A stretch of DNA of 64,000 bases from Methylomicrobium sp051061015 (GCA_051061015.1 JBPFEG010000055.1:80509-144508), one strand, 5' to 3'. Shown: positions 44,537 to 54,175, numbered from the stretch's first letter. Numbers and translations: made by a program. The notes: generated by a model not told the origin, from the letters alone.

Positions 44537-45243
44537 CCTCGATTCCCTTATTCATCACTGGCGATCACCCGTGCAGTTACCTTGACGGGGAAACCGCACG
44601 CTCGGCATTCGTGCATCCAGCCTTTCGGATCACACCCGCGATCTATGAAGAACTATTAAAGCATGGTTTCCGGCGCAGCGGTAATGACGTATACGTGCCT
44701 CAATGCCCCCATTGTTCAGCCTGCATCCCGGCCAGAATCCCGGTTAGCCGTTTCAAACCAAACCGGCAGCAAAAACGCTGTCTGAAAAAAAACAGCGAAA
44801 CCAGTGTCATCATCAAACCGGCAATGTTCGAACAAAACCATTACGAGATGTACCTGCGTTATCAAAACAGCCGGCACGCGGAAGGCTCGATGGCGCATAC
44901 CGGTCCTGAGGACTATATCGATTTTCTCGGCAGCGCATGGTGCGACACCTTATTCGCCGAGTTCTCGATTGACGGCGAACTAGCAGCCGTTGCGGTAATA
45001 GACCGCTTCGCACATGCCTGGTCGGCGGTCTATACCTTTTTCGATCCCAAATTTACCGAATTCAGTCCCGGGGTGTACGCTGTATTATGGCAGATCGAAG
45101 AAGCACGAAAACAGCAGAGCGAATTTCTGTATCTCGGCTACTGGATAAAAAACTGCCGAAAAATGGTCTATAAAAGTGTTTACCAGCCGTTACAGGTCTA
45201 TATCGACCAGCAGTGGCATGAGTTTTCGAGTTTAGAGCCCTAA
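44533..45243 (+). CDS. bpt: Aspartate/glutamate leucyltransferase (bacterial ATE1 homologue)
   Basis: 236 aa from the ATG at 44533, which overlaps the aat TGA; a TTG twelve bases earlier is not needed. It is an ATE/Bpt-family protein: YVPQCPHCSACIPARIPVSR with the conserved cysteines, FKPNRQQKRCLKKN, FFDPKFTEFSPGVYAVLWQI and YLGYWIKNCRKMVYK. Characterised proteobacterial Bpt enzymes attach Leu to N-terminal Asp or Glu. Older annotation calls it arginyl-tRNA-protein transferase. Confidence 0.94.
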   Translation: MTSIPLFITGDHPCSYLDGETARSAFVHPAFRITPAIYEELLKHGFRRSGNDVYVPQCPHCSACIPARIPVSRFKPNRQQKRCLKKNSETSVIIKPAMFEQNHYEMYLRYQNSRHAEGSMAHTGPEDYIDFLGSAWCDTLFAEFSIDGELAAVAVIDRFAHAWSAVYTFFDPKFTEFSPGVYAVLWQIEEARKQQSEFLYLGYWIKNCRKMVYKSVYQPLQVYIDQQWHEFSSLEP

Positions 45244-45354
45244 GCCACTGCGGCGGTAAAGAGCTGGGATATTTATTCTTCCTTTTTAAATTCGCCTATA
45301 AGCCCTTTTTCAGGCTAAGGAATGAATGATTATCAGTTTGCATTCCCTGCTCTT

Positions 45355-45384
45355 TTGTCGTTAGGGGGCAGCTTATGATATGAT
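45355..45384 (+). promoter_or_regulatory. Candidate sigma-70 promoter of infA
   Basis: TTGTCG (45355-45360) and TATGAT (45379-45384) are separated by 18 bases and lie 31 bases before the infA ATG. Confidence 0.5.
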
Positions 45385-45414
45385 TACCGATTTAAAATAA
45401 TCAGGATCAAAATA

Positions 45415-45633
45415 ATGTCAAAAGAAGATCAAATTGAAATGGAAGGCAAGGTTATCGACACCCTTCCGAATACGATGTTTAGAGTACAACTGGAAAATGG
45501 CCATATTGTAACCGCCCATATCTCCGGCAAAATGCGCAAACACTATATCCGCATTCTGACAGGCGATACCGTCAAAGTCGAAATGACCCCTTATGATTTA
45601 ACCAAAGGCCGGATTACCTTCCGGATGCGCTGA
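45415..45633 (+). CDS. infA: Translation initiation factor IF-1
   Basis: 72 aa, identical in length to E. coli IF-1 and closely similar throughout (SKEDQIEMEGKVIDTLPNTM, HISGKMRKHYIRILTGDTV, TPYDLTKGRITFRMR). It is an OB-fold protein that binds the ribosomal A site during initiation. It is convergent with clpA; a GATCCC/GGGATC repeat at 45632-45656 may end both transcripts. Confidence 0.98.
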   Translation: MSKEDQIEMEGKVIDTLPNTMFRVQLENGHIVTAHISGKMRKHYIRILTGDTVKVEMTPYDLTKGRITFRMR

Positions 45634-45672
45634 TCCCAGACTTGCCGCCCGGGATCGCATATATCTCAGCCT

Positions 45673-47943
45673 TTAAATGCTTTCGGGCACGATCAAGTCC
45701 TTACTCTCAATCGTAAACGCCAGTTCGCTATTCTCCACGTAAATTCTGACATGGCCGCCTTGGGTCAGTTTGCCAAACAGCAAATCGTTCGCCAGCGGTT
45801 TCTTGATTTTTTCCTGTATCAACCGCGCCATCGGCCGGGCTCCCATTTTCGGATCGCAACCGTTTTCGGCCAGCCATAAACGGGCATCGTCATCGAGCGT
45901 CAAGGTCACATGACGGTCAGCCAGCAATGCCTCCAATTCAAAAATAAATTTATCGACCACATGCCCGACAACCGAAATATTCAGCGGCTTGAACTGGATG
46001 ATCGCGTCCAGCCGGTTTCTGAATTCGGGTGAAAAACCTCGTTCAATTGCCTTCAAACTGTCGACGGCATGGTCCTGCTGAGTGAAGCCGATCGATGCAC
46101 GACTGCCTTCTTCAGATCCTGCATTGGTCGTCATGACCAGAATAATATTCCGGAAATCGGCTTTACGACCGTTATTATCGGTCAATGTGCCATGGTCCAT
46201 CACTTGCAGTAATAAATTGAATACGTCCGGATGCGCTTTCTCGAGCTCGTCCAAAAGCAGCACCGCATGCGGATGTTTGGTCACCTGCTCGGTCAACAGC
46301 CCCCCTTGGTCGAAACCGACATAGCCAGGAGGCGCGCCAATCAGACGGGAGACGGTATGGCGCTCCATATATTCGGACATATCGAAACGAATCAGCTCGA
46401 CGCCCATGATCTTGGCCAGTTGCCGCGTCACTTCGGTCTTGCCGACACCGGTAGGACCTGCAAACAGGAACGAACCAATGGTTTTTTGCGTTTCGCGGAG
46501 TCCGGCGCGTGACAGCTTAATCGCAGACGCCAACGCGGCAATCGCTTCGTCCTGGCCGAACACCAGCATTTTCAGATTCTTTTCCAGATTCGCAAGCTTG
46601 TCGACATCATTTGAGGAAACGGTCCTCGCCGGCACCCGGGCTATTTTCGAGACAATCTCTTCAATTTCACTGGTATCGATCACTTGCTTGCGCTCTTCTT
46701 CAGACAGCATGCGCTGGCGCGCGCCGGCTTCGTCGATCACATCGATCGCCTTGTCCGGCAAATGCCGGTCGGTAATATAGCGGTCGGACAACTCGGCCGC
46801 GAGACGCAACGATTCGGTGGAGTAAATCACATCGTGATGCTCCTCGAAACGGGCTTTCAGCCCTTTCAAAATCAATACGGTGTCTTCGACGGAGGGCTCC
46901 AGAATATCGACTTTCTGAAAGCGGCGCGCCAGTGCATGATCCTTTTCGAAGACGCCCCGATACTCCTGAAACGTTGTCGAACCGATACAGCGCATTTGCC
47001 CAGAAGCCAGCAGCGGCTTGATCAGATTAGACGCATCCATGACTCCGCCCGACGCGGAGCCGGCGCCGATAATCGTATGAATTTCGTCAATGAACAGGAT
47101 AGAATCGGGCTCCCGCTTAAGCTGATTGACCAACGCCTTCAGACGTTTTTCAAAATCACCTCGGTATTTGGTGCCGGCGACCAGCGCTCCCAGATCCAGC
47201 GCATAAATCACACTGTTCTTTAGCACAGGCGGTACATTTTCCTCGACGATGCGTTTCGCCAGGCCTTCGGCAATTGCGGTTTTCCCGACACCCGCTTCAC
47301 CAACCAGCAACGGATTGTTTTTGCGGCGCCGGCACAGAATTTGAATCGTCCGTTCCACTTCCGCTTCTCTGCCGATCAACGGATCGATCCGACCGCGGCG
47401 CGCCTCCTCGTTCAAATTGGTCGTATATTTATCCAGTGGGCTGCCGGAAGGCTCGGCATCCGGATTCGACGCATCCGCATTACGGTCCTCGCTGGCCTGA
47501 TTTTCCTGATCGACTTTCGAAATACCGTGAGCGAGGTAATTGACCACGTCGAGTCTCGAGATGTCCTGTTTGTTCAGCAGATAAACGGCATGAGAATCCT
47601 GTTCGCTGAACAGTGCGACGAAAAGATTCGCGCCGGATACTTCTTTTTTATCGGAAGCCTGCACATGAAAGACGGCCCGCTGCAATACCCGTTGAAATCC
47701 CAGCGTCGGCTGCGTTTCGCGCTGTACGCCTTGCGGTATCAGTGAGATGGTTTCATCGATGAACTGAGTCAGCTGCCCTCTCAGCAGTTTGATATTGCAA
47801 CCGCAGGCTTTCATGATCGCTTCGGCGGAAGGATTATCCAGCAATGCGAGGAGCAGATGTTCAACCGTTATAAACTCATGCCTTTTTTCATGCGCATTTT
47901 TAAAGGCATTATTTAGGGTTACTTCAAGTTCTTTACTTAACAT
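45673..47943 (-). CDS. clpA: ATP-dependent Clp protease ATP-binding subunit ClpA
   Basis: 756 aa AAA+ unfoldase. The N-domain (residues 1-145) binds ClpS. The first ATPase has GEAGVGKTAIAEGLAKRI and ILFIDEIHTIIGAGSASGGV; the second has FAGPTGVGKTEVTRQLAKIM and VLLLDELEKAHPDVFNLLLQ. The absence of the ClpB-type coiled-coil insert and the adjacent clpS fix it as ClpA. A ClpP-binding IGF-like loop is likely at IGFTQQD. It is read after clpS, 12 bases away. Confidence 0.97.
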   Translation of the reverse strand: MLSKELEVTLNNAFKNAHEKRHEFITVEHLLLALLDNPSAEAIMKACGCNIKLLRGQLTQFIDETISLIPQGVQRETQPTLGFQRVLQRAVFHVQASDKKEVSGANLFVALFSEQDSHAVYLLNKQDISRLDVVNYLAHGISKVDQENQASEDRNADASNPDAEPSGSPLDKYTTNLNEEARRGRIDPLIGREAEVERTIQILCRRRKNNPLLVGEAGVGKTAIAEGLAKRIVEENVPPVLKNSVIYALDLGALVAGTKYRGDFEKRLKALVNQLKREPDSILFIDEIHTIIGAGSASGGVMDASNLIKPLLASGQMRCIGSTTFQEYRGVFEKDHALARRFQKVDILEPSVEDTVLILKGLKARFEEHHDVIYSTESLRLAAELSDRYITDRHLPDKAIDVIDEAGARQRMLSEEERKQVIDTSEIEEIVSKIARVPARTVSSNDVDKLANLEKNLKMLVFGQDEAIAALASAIKLSRAGLRETQKTIGSFLFAGPTGVGKTEVTRQLAKIMGVELIRFDMSEYMERHTVSRLIGAPPGYVGFDQGGLLTEQVTKHPHAVLLLDELEKAHPDVFNLLLQVMDHGTLTDNNGRKADFRNIILVMTTNAGSEEGSRASIGFTQQDHAVDSLKAIERGFSPEFRNRLDAIIQFKPLNISVVGHVVDKFIFELEALLADRHVTLTLDDDARLWLAENGCDPKMGARPMARLIQEKIKKPLANDLLFGKLTQGGHVRIYVENSELAFTIESKDLIVPESI

Positions 47944-47955
47944 AAGCTCACCAAT

Positions 47956-48279
47956 TTATGCTTCTTCCATAGCGCACATCAACGGATGCTGATGTGCTCG
48001 TGAATATTCATTGACCAGATAAACCTTGGTTTCCGCCACATCCTTCGAATAAGTGCCGCATACGCCGACGCCCTGCATATGAACCTGCAGCATCACATGC
48101 GTAGCTTTTTCATGGGGCATCCCGAAAAACTCCATCAAAATTTCGACCACAAAATCCATCGGTGTGAAATCGTCATTCAGCAGAATAACTTTATAAAGCG
48201 GCGGCTTTTTAAGCTTTGGCTTGGCCTCCTGCAGAGCGAGCCCGTTCTGGTTATCATGCAATGGATCAAAATCAGACAT
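47956..48279 (-). CDS. clpS: ATP-dependent Clp protease adaptor ClpS
   Basis: 107 aa. The core (PPLYKVILLNDDFTPMDFVV, FGMPHEKATHVMLQVHMQG, GVCGTYSKDVAETKVYLVN) contains the residues that bind N-terminal Leu, Phe, Tyr or Trp. ClpS hands N-degron substrates to ClpAP. It precedes clpA on one transcript and is divergent from nudJ across 256 bp. Confidence 0.97.
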   Translation of the reverse strand: MSDFDPLHDNQNGLALQEAKPKLKKPPLYKVILLNDDFTPMDFVVEILMEFFGMPHEKATHVMLQVHMQGVGVCGTYSKDVAETKVYLVNEYSRAHQHPLMCAMEEA

Positions 48280-48535
48280 AGAAATCGTGGCAAAAATCTT
48301 TACGCACTTAACAATAATACCAAATGCTAGTGGATTTCAAGCTCAGACTCATTGTAACGCCCCCGTTTTTCGCCAAATCGAAGTATAGCGCTTTTTTAGC
48401 GCTACGAAGCAGACAAATATCAGCTATTGCTTCTACTCGTTCCGTTTGACAGGATTCATACAAAGAGTTCAATTCGTTGCCCTTTACGACTCCAAATCGA
48501 GTAAAATAACCCGTTTTGTAATTTGAGGAAAATGA

Positions 48536-48997
48536 ATGGTTTGGAAGCCACATGTGACCGTGGCCGCGATCATCGAGCGCGAACAGCGGTTTCTGCTGGT
48601 GGAAGAGGAGACCGCTGACGGGATTAAGCTGAATCAACCGGCGGGACATCTCGAAGAAGGGGAGGACCTGCTGGCGGCGGCTCGGCGCGAGGTGTTTGAG
48701 GAAACGGCCTGGCGCTTCGAACCGGAACACCTGGTCGGGATTCAACTCTGGCGCCGAAATCCCGACTCACCCAGCTTCCTGCGCCTCTGCTTTTCAGGCA
48801 TTTGCCACAGCCATGAACCCGCGAGCGCGCTGGATGACGGTATCATCGCGACACACTGGCTCACGCACGAAGAAATTCTGTCTGACCCTAAGCGCCTGCG
48901 AAGCCCGTTAGTCGCGTTATGCGTGGACGAATACCTCAAGGGCGCCCGTTATCCATTATCATTAATCAAGTCGTTGCTCGATCTGAATCATGGCTAA
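48536..48997 (+). CDS. nudJ: Nudix phosphatase, NudJ-like
   Basis: 153 aa. The Nudix box GHLEEGEDLLAAARREVFEE is complete (residues about 40-60). E. coli NudJ hydrolyses hydroxymethylpyrimidine diphosphate and nucleoside di/triphosphates, and its gene precedes mnmA there as here. The end overlaps mnmA by eight bases. Confidence 0.88.
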   Translation: MVWKPHVTVAAIIEREQRFLLVEEETADGIKLNQPAGHLEEGEDLLAAARREVFEETAWRFEPEHLVGIQLWRRNPDSPSFLRLCFSGICHSHEPASALDDGIIATHWLTHEEILSDPKRLRSPLVALCVDEYLKGARYPLSLIKSLLDLNHG

Positions 48998-50081
48998 ACA
49001 TATCATAGTCGGCATGTCCGGAGGTGTCGACTCCTCGGTCACCGCACTGCAGCTTTTGGAACAGGGCCATCGGGTCACCGGTTTGTTCATGAAAAACTGG
49101 GAGGAAGACGATGGCACCGAATACTGCACCGCGATGCAGGATCTGGCCGACGCGCAACAGGTTTGTGACAAACTCGGCATCGAGTTAAAGACGGTCAATT
49201 TCGCCGCCGAATATTGGGACGAGGTGTTTGAAGTATTTCTGTCCGAATTCCAGAAAGGGCGCACGCCAAACCCGGACATCCTCTGCAACAAGCACGTCAA
49301 ATTCAAGGCATTCCTGAATTACGCGATCGAAGACCTGGGCGCCGAATACATTGCGACCGGCCATTATGCCCGCGTCGAAGAGCGGAACGGGGAATATTGT
49401 CTGCTAAAAGGAATCGACCCCGGCAAGGAACAAAGCTATTTCTTGTATACGCTGGGCCAAAAGCAGCTGTCGCGCACACTGTTTCCGATCGGCCATCTGC
49501 ACAAGACCGAAATCCGGGCAATGGCGGAAAAAGCCGGCTTCGACAATTGCCGAAAAAAAGACAGCACCGGCATCTGCTTCATCGGCGAACGCAAATTCAA
49601 GGAGTTCCTGCAGCGCTACCTGCCGACTCAGCCAGGAGACATCCGCACGCCGGAAGGCCAGACGATCGGCCGCCATCACGGCCTGATGTACTATACGCTC
49701 GGCCAGCGTCAGGGGCTGGGTATCGGCGGCGTCCAGAATACACCCGACGAGCCCTGGTATGTACTGGAAAAAGACCTCGAAGATAACGTATTGCTTGTCG
49801 GCCAGGGGCACAATCATCCGTTGATGCTGCACAATATGCTCGAAGCCGGCCAATTGGACTGGTGCAGCGACCGACCGTTGACCGAAATGATCCGTTGCGC
49901 CGCCAAAACCCGTTACCGGCAAGCCGACCAGATCTGCACTTTACAGCCGCTGCCGGAAGGGCGCTGCAAGGCCGTGTTCGACGAACCGCAACGCGCGATT
50001 ACGCCGGGGCAGTCGGTCGTATTTTATCACGGCGAAGTTTGCCTGGGCGGCGGCATCATCGAAAGCAAAACCAACGAGTAA
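48990..50081 (+). CDS. mnmA: tRNA-specific 2-thiouridylase
   Basis: 363 aa. The PP-loop IIVGMSGGVDSSVTALQLLE binds ATP. The two catalytic cysteines lie in NPDILCNKHVKFKAFLNY and DSTGICFIGERKFKEFL. MnmA places sulfur at C2 of wobble U34 in Lys, Glu and Gln tRNAs using the Tus relay. hflD, which lies between mnmA and purB in E. coli, is absent here. Confidence 0.97.
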   Translation: MAKHIIVGMSGGVDSSVTALQLLEQGHRVTGLFMKNWEEDDGTEYCTAMQDLADAQQVCDKLGIELKTVNFAAEYWDEVFEVFLSEFQKGRTPNPDILCNKHVKFKAFLNYAIEDLGAEYIATGHYARVEERNGEYCLLKGIDPGKEQSYFLYTLGQKQLSRTLFPIGHLHKTEIRAMAEKAGFDNCRKKDSTGICFIGERKFKEFLQRYLPTQPGDIRTPEGQTIGRHHGLMYYTLGQRQGLGIGGVQNTPDEPWYVLEKDLEDNVLLVGQGHNHPLMLHNMLEAGQLDWCSDRPLTEMIRCAAKTRYRQADQICTLQPLPEGRCKAVFDEPQRAITPGQSVVFYHGEVCLGGGIIESKTNE

Positions 50082-50112
50082 CCTTTTCTTATCATTTTAG
50101 ATTTTTATTTTC

Positions 50113-51477
50113 ATGACTCATTCCGCACTTACCGCCATTTCTCCGATCGACGGCCGCTACGCCCGGCAAGTCGAAAAACTGCGCCCGATTTTCAGCGAAT
50201 ACGGACTGATCCGCTTCCGCGTTCTCGTCGAAGTACGCTGGCTACAAGCCTTAGCGCTCGATGCGAAAATCGCCGAAGTGCCGGCTTTCAGCGAAACGGC
50301 AGTGCATACGTTGAATGCGATTGCCGCCGAATTTTCGGAAACGGACGCCGCGCGGGTCAAGGAGATTGAGCGAACCACCAATCACGACGTCAAGGCGGTC
50401 GAGTATTTCCTGAAAGAAAAAATCGCAGGCCATGCTGAGCTTGAAAAAGTCTCCGAATTTTTCCATTTCGCCTGCACTTCCGAAGATATCAACAATCTCT
50501 CCTATGCGCTGATGCTGAAAGAAGGGCGTGCGGTAATGCTTGAGCAGATCGACAACTGCATCGCGGCAATCAAAAAAATCGCGGTCGAGACGGCCGGACA
50601 ACCAATGCTGTCGCGCACGCACGGCCAGTCCGCGAGCCCGACGACCGCCGGCAAGGAGTTCGCGAACGTCGCAGCCCGGCTGGAACGCCAGCGCCAGCAA
50701 CTGGCGAAGGTCGAACTGCTCGGCAAGATCAACGGCGCGGTCGGCAATTATAATGCGCACAGCGTCGCCTATCCCGAAGTGAACTGGGAAATCTTCGCGC
50801 AAAATTTCGTCGAATCGCTGGGGCTGGCCTTCAACCCCTATACGATCCAGATCGAGCCGCACGACTACATCGCTGAATTTTTCCATGCGCTGTCGCGCTT
50901 CAACACGATTCTGCTCGACTTCGACCGCGATATCTGGGGTTATATCTCGCTCGGTTACTTCAAACAAAAAACCGTCGCCGGCGAAGTCGGCTCCTCAACG
51001 ATGCCGCATAAGGTCAATCCGATCGATTTTGAAAATTCCGAAGGCAATCTCGGGATCGCAAACGCGTTGTTCGGGTTCCTGGCCGAAAAACTGCCGGTAT
51101 CGCGCTGGCAGCGCGACCTGACCGACTCGACCGTGCTGCGCAATATCGGTGTCGGGATCGCGCATACCAGTATCGCGCTTCAATCGACCTTGAAAGGGAT
51201 TGGCAAGCTGCAGATCAATGCGGAAGCGATCGAAGCCGATTTGAACGCGAACTGGGAAGTGCTTGCGGAACCGATCCAAACGGTCATGCGACGCTATGGA
51301 ATCGAAAAGCCCTATGAAAAACTGAAGGAACTGACCCGCGGCCAACGGATTACACCGGAGGAAATGCGGGCATTCATCGAAAAACTGGAGATACCGGCCA
51401 ACGCAAAGGCCGATCTGTTGGCGCTGACCCCGCGCGGCTACACCGGCTATGCCGAAATCTTGGCAAAAAAGATCTGA
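50113..51477 (+). CDS. purB: Adenylosuccinate lyase
   Basis: 454 aa. The superfamily signature GEVGSSTMPHKVNPIDFENS contains the flexible catalytic-loop Ser, and FHFACTSEDINNLSYALML and SRTHGQSASPTTAGKEFANV carry further active-site residues. It cleaves SAICAR and adenylosuccinate in purine synthesis. It starts 31 bases after mnmA. Confidence 0.97.
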   Translation: MTHSALTAISPIDGRYARQVEKLRPIFSEYGLIRFRVLVEVRWLQALALDAKIAEVPAFSETAVHTLNAIAAEFSETDAARVKEIERTTNHDVKAVEYFLKEKIAGHAELEKVSEFFHFACTSEDINNLSYALMLKEGRAVMLEQIDNCIAAIKKIAVETAGQPMLSRTHGQSASPTTAGKEFANVAARLERQRQQLAKVELLGKINGAVGNYNAHSVAYPEVNWEIFAQNFVESLGLAFNPYTIQIEPHDYIAEFFHALSRFNTILLDFDRDIWGYISLGYFKQKTVAGEVGSSTMPHKVNPIDFENSEGNLGIANALFGFLAEKLPVSRWQRDLTDSTVLRNIGVGIAHTSIALQSTLKGIGKLQINAEAIEADLNANWEVLAEPIQTVMRRYGIEKPYEKLKELTRGQRITPEEMRAFIEKLEIPANAKADLLALTPRGYTGYAEILAKKI

Positions 51478-51591
51478 TTCCCCTTGAAAATTGAGGGTTT
51501 TATCCTAGAGTTAAACTGAATGATTTGTCATACTTCATGCCAATTCAGCGGATCTCTTCCCTATTTTGAGAGTTCGGTATTTCCTCTCCCA

Positions 51592-51620
51592 GGCTGCGCC
51601 ATCGGCGCAGCCTTTTTTTT
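51592..51620 (+). terminator. Intrinsic terminator after purB
   Basis: GGCTGCGCC (51592-51600), loop ATC, GGCGCAGCC (51604-51612), then eight T. It lies inside a spurious upstream extension of the next open frame, which shows that the next gene starts later. Confidence 0.93.
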
Positions 51621-51652
51621 GCCTGCGCGGCTTACCAACGGATGATCGACCG

Positions 51653-52885
51653 GTGCTGCTTAACCTGATCTGGATCGGTTTTTTTCTAATCGCTTTCGTC
51701 ACCGCCACGGTTAAGCTGATTTTTTTCGGCGACAGCGAAATCTTCGCCGATATCATGGCCGCGCTGTTCAGCCAGTCGAAAGCCGCGTTCGAGATTGCAC
51801 TGGGCTTGACCGGCGTGTTGTCGCTCTGGCTCGGCATCATGAGAGTCGGCGAAAAAAGCGGCTTCATTCAATTACTGACGCAAGGCTTGACGCCGTTATT
51901 CAGCCGCCTGATGCCGGACATTCCGAAAAATCACCCGGCGCTCGGCGCGATCGTGATGAATATTTCGGCCAATGCGCTCGGCCTCGACAACGCCGCAACG
52001 CCGCTCGGGATCAAGGCGATGAAGGAGTTACAGGCGCTGAACCCCACTCCCGAAACCGCCAGTAATGCGCAAATCCTTTTTCTGGTAATCAATACCTCCT
52101 CGGTAACGTTGTTCCCGGTTACGATTTTCACCTACCGCGCCCAGCTCGGTGCGGTCCACCCGACCGACGTATTCATCCCGATCCTGATCGCCACTTATTT
52201 TTCGACGCTGGCCGGTCTATTGGCGGTTGCGTTTGTACAGAAAATCAATCTGCTCGACAAAGTCGTGCTGGCTTATCTGGCTGGCATGACGCTATTGGTT
52301 GGCGGGCTGCTCTGGTACTTTACCGGCCTTCCGCAGGAAGAAATGCTTGGGCAATCGGCGCTGATCAGCAATGCGATCCTGTTTGCGTTGGTGATCGTGT
52401 TCATCGCCGGAGCGCTATATAAAAAGATCAATGCCTATGAAGCGTTTGTCGAAGGCGCGAAGGAAGGCTTTCAGACCGCGATCACGATCATTCCCTACCT
52501 GGTCGCGATGCTGGCCGCTATTGGTGTGTTCCGGGCCAGCGGCGCATTGGAGCTCCTGAACGAATTGATGCGATTTCTGACGGCTTTATTTCAAGTCGAC
52601 CAACGTTTTATCGATGCGCTGCCGACCGCATTAATCAAGCCTTTCAGCGGCAGCGGTGCCCGCGCAATGATGATAGACACGATGAAAACGCTCGGCGCCG
52701 ACTCGTTCGCCGGCCGCCTGTCGTGCCTCATTCAAGGCAGCACCGAAACGACGTTTTATGTACTGGCGGTTTATTTCGGCGCAGTCGGCATCAAAAATAT
52801 CCGCCATGCGGCCGGCTGTGGGATAATGGCAGATTTTGCAGGCGTAATTGCCTCCATTTTGATTTGTTATCGGTTTTTTGGATAG
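51653..52885 (+). CDS. SpmA-SpmB fused nucleoside-recognition (Gate) domain membrane protein
   Basis: About 410 aa from the GTG at 51653. The N-terminal half resembles SpmA (GVLSLWLGIMRVGEKSGFIQ, NHPALGAIVMNISANALGLD, NAATPLGIKAMKELQ). The C-terminal half resembles SpmB (EGAKEGFQTAITIIPYLVAM, KPFSGSGARAMMIDTMKTLG, LIQGSTETTFYVLAVYFG). Nine or more membrane segments are predicted. In Bacillus the two halves are separate spore-maturation proteins; fused forms occur in non-sporulating bacteria with unknown role. The frame is open to 51566, but the purB terminator lies there. It abuts mtaB directly. Confidence 0.85.
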   Translation: MLLNLIWIGFFLIAFVTATVKLIFFGDSEIFADIMAALFSQSKAAFEIALGLTGVLSLWLGIMRVGEKSGFIQLLTQGLTPLFSRLMPDIPKNHPALGAIVMNISANALGLDNAATPLGIKAMKELQALNPTPETASNAQILFLVINTSSVTLFPVTIFTYRAQLGAVHPTDVFIPILIATYFSTLAGLLAVAFVQKINLLDKVVLAYLAGMTLLVGGLLWYFTGLPQEEMLGQSALISNAILFALVIVFIAGALYKKINAYEAFVEGAKEGFQTAITIIPYLVAMLAAIGVFRASGALELLNELMRFLTALFQVDQRFIDALPTALIKPFSGSGARAMMIDTMKTLGADSFAGRLSCLIQGSTETTFYVLAVYFGAVGIKNIRHAAGCGIMADFAGVIASILICYRFFG

Positions 52886-54175
52886 ATGTTAGTTCATTTG
52901 CAAACCCTCGGCTGCCGGCTCAACGAAGCGGAACTTGAAACTTGGGCGCAGGATTTCCAGCGCTCCGGCCATCAGATTACCGCCCATCCGGAGGCCGCAC
53001 AATTGATCGTCCTGAACTCCTGCGCGGTGACCCGGGATGCGGCCCGAAAATCGCGCCAGTCGATCCGCCGAATCCACCGCGCCAATCCGCAGGCTAAGCT
53101 GGTTGTCAGCGGCTGTTATGCGACGCTGAATCAGCAGGAAGCCGAGGCGGAGATGGGCGTCGATCTGGTGATCGGCAACCAGGACAAGGACAAGCTGGTC
53201 GAGAAAGCGCTGAGCGAACTGAATCTGGACAGCATGCCTGCACAAGCGACCGAGCCCGGCGAATTCTCACTGTTTACCCGCGGCCGCCAGCGGGCGTTCG
53301 TGAAAGTCCAGGACGGCTGCCGCTACCGCTGCACGTTTTGTATTGTGACCGTCGCCCGGGGCGAGGAAAAAAGCCGGCCGGTAGCGGCGGTGGTCGAGGA
53401 AATCAATCATCTGCACAGCCAGGGCATCTCCGAAGTGGTGCTGACCGGCGTACACCTGGGCGGCTACGGCAGCGATCTTGGCTGCAATCTGGCCGAGTTG
53501 ATCAAAGCGATCCTTGCGCAGACCGATATTCCACGCATCCGACTCGGCTCGCTCGAGCCCTGGGAAATGTCCGACGACTTTTTCGAACTGTTCGACAACC
53601 CGCGCCTGATGCCGCATCTGCACCTGCCCCTGCAAAGCGGCTCCGACAGCGTACTGCGGCGGATGGCGCGGCGCTGCAAAACGCAGGAATTCAGCGAAAT
53701 CGTAAATCGCCTGCGCCGGCAGATTCCGCATTTCAATGTCACGACCGACATCATCGTCGGCTTTCCGGGCGAAACCGAACAGGAATGGCAGGACAGTGTT
53801 GATTACATTGCCGCGATCGGCTTCGGCCATATCCATATCTTCACTTATTCCCGGCGCGAAGGCACCAAAGCCGCTGCGCTGCCAGACCAAGTGAACAATG
53901 CGGTCAAAAAACAGCGCAGCGCCGACCTGCACCGTCTAGCAGAAGCAATGAAGCTGAAATTTTACCAGGATAATCTGGAGCGGGAGTTCCCCGTACTGTG
54001 GGAAGGCTATAGCGAGCCCTGCGGGGATAATCAACAGCGGGTCTTCGGCTATACGCCGAATTATCTGAAGATCGGGTGTGTCTTGAACCGAGACAGATCG
54101 GTCGAAAATCAGCTGATCAGCACCCGTTTGACCGAAGCCCGCGACAACTGGATCGTTGGCGAACTGGCGGGATAG
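52886..54175 (+). CDS. mtaB: tRNA t6A37 methylthiotransferase (MtaB-like)
   Basis: 429 aa radical-SAM methylthiotransferase. The N-terminal UPF0004 domain has cysteines in TLGCRLNEAE, LNSCAVTRDA and VSGCYATLN for the auxiliary cluster; the radical-SAM motif is GCRYRCTFC; a short TRAM-like end follows. GVHLGGYGSDLG and the overall length fit MtaB, which makes ms2t6A at A37 of tRNAs, better than MiaB or RimO. The ATG follows the previous stop without a gap. Confidence 0.9.
   Translation: MLVHLQTLGCRLNEAELETWAQDFQRSGHQITAHPEAAQLIVLNSCAVTRDAARKSRQSIRRIHRANPQAKLVVSGCYATLNQQEAEAEMGVDLVIGNQDKDKLVEKALSELNLDSMPAQATEPGEFSLFTRGRQRAFVKVQDGCRYRCTFCIVTVARGEEKSRPVAAVVEEINHLHSQGISEVVLTGVHLGGYGSDLGCNLAELIKAILAQTDIPRIRLGSLEPWEMSDDFFELFDNPRLMPHLHLPLQSGSDSVLRRMARRCKTQEFSEIVNRLRRQIPHFNVTTDIIVGFPGETEQEWQDSVDYIAAIGFGHIHIFTYSRREGTKAAALPDQVNNAVKKQRSADLHRLAEAMKLKFYQDNLEREFPVLWEGYSEPCGDNQQRVFGYTPNYLKIGCVLNRDRSVENQLISTRLTEARDNWIVGELAG

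Noticed and set aside
51566..51652. N-terminal extension of the SpmA-SpmB fusion
   Set aside because: The extension contains a perfect intrinsic terminator with eight T, which belongs to purB, and its translation has no family similarity.
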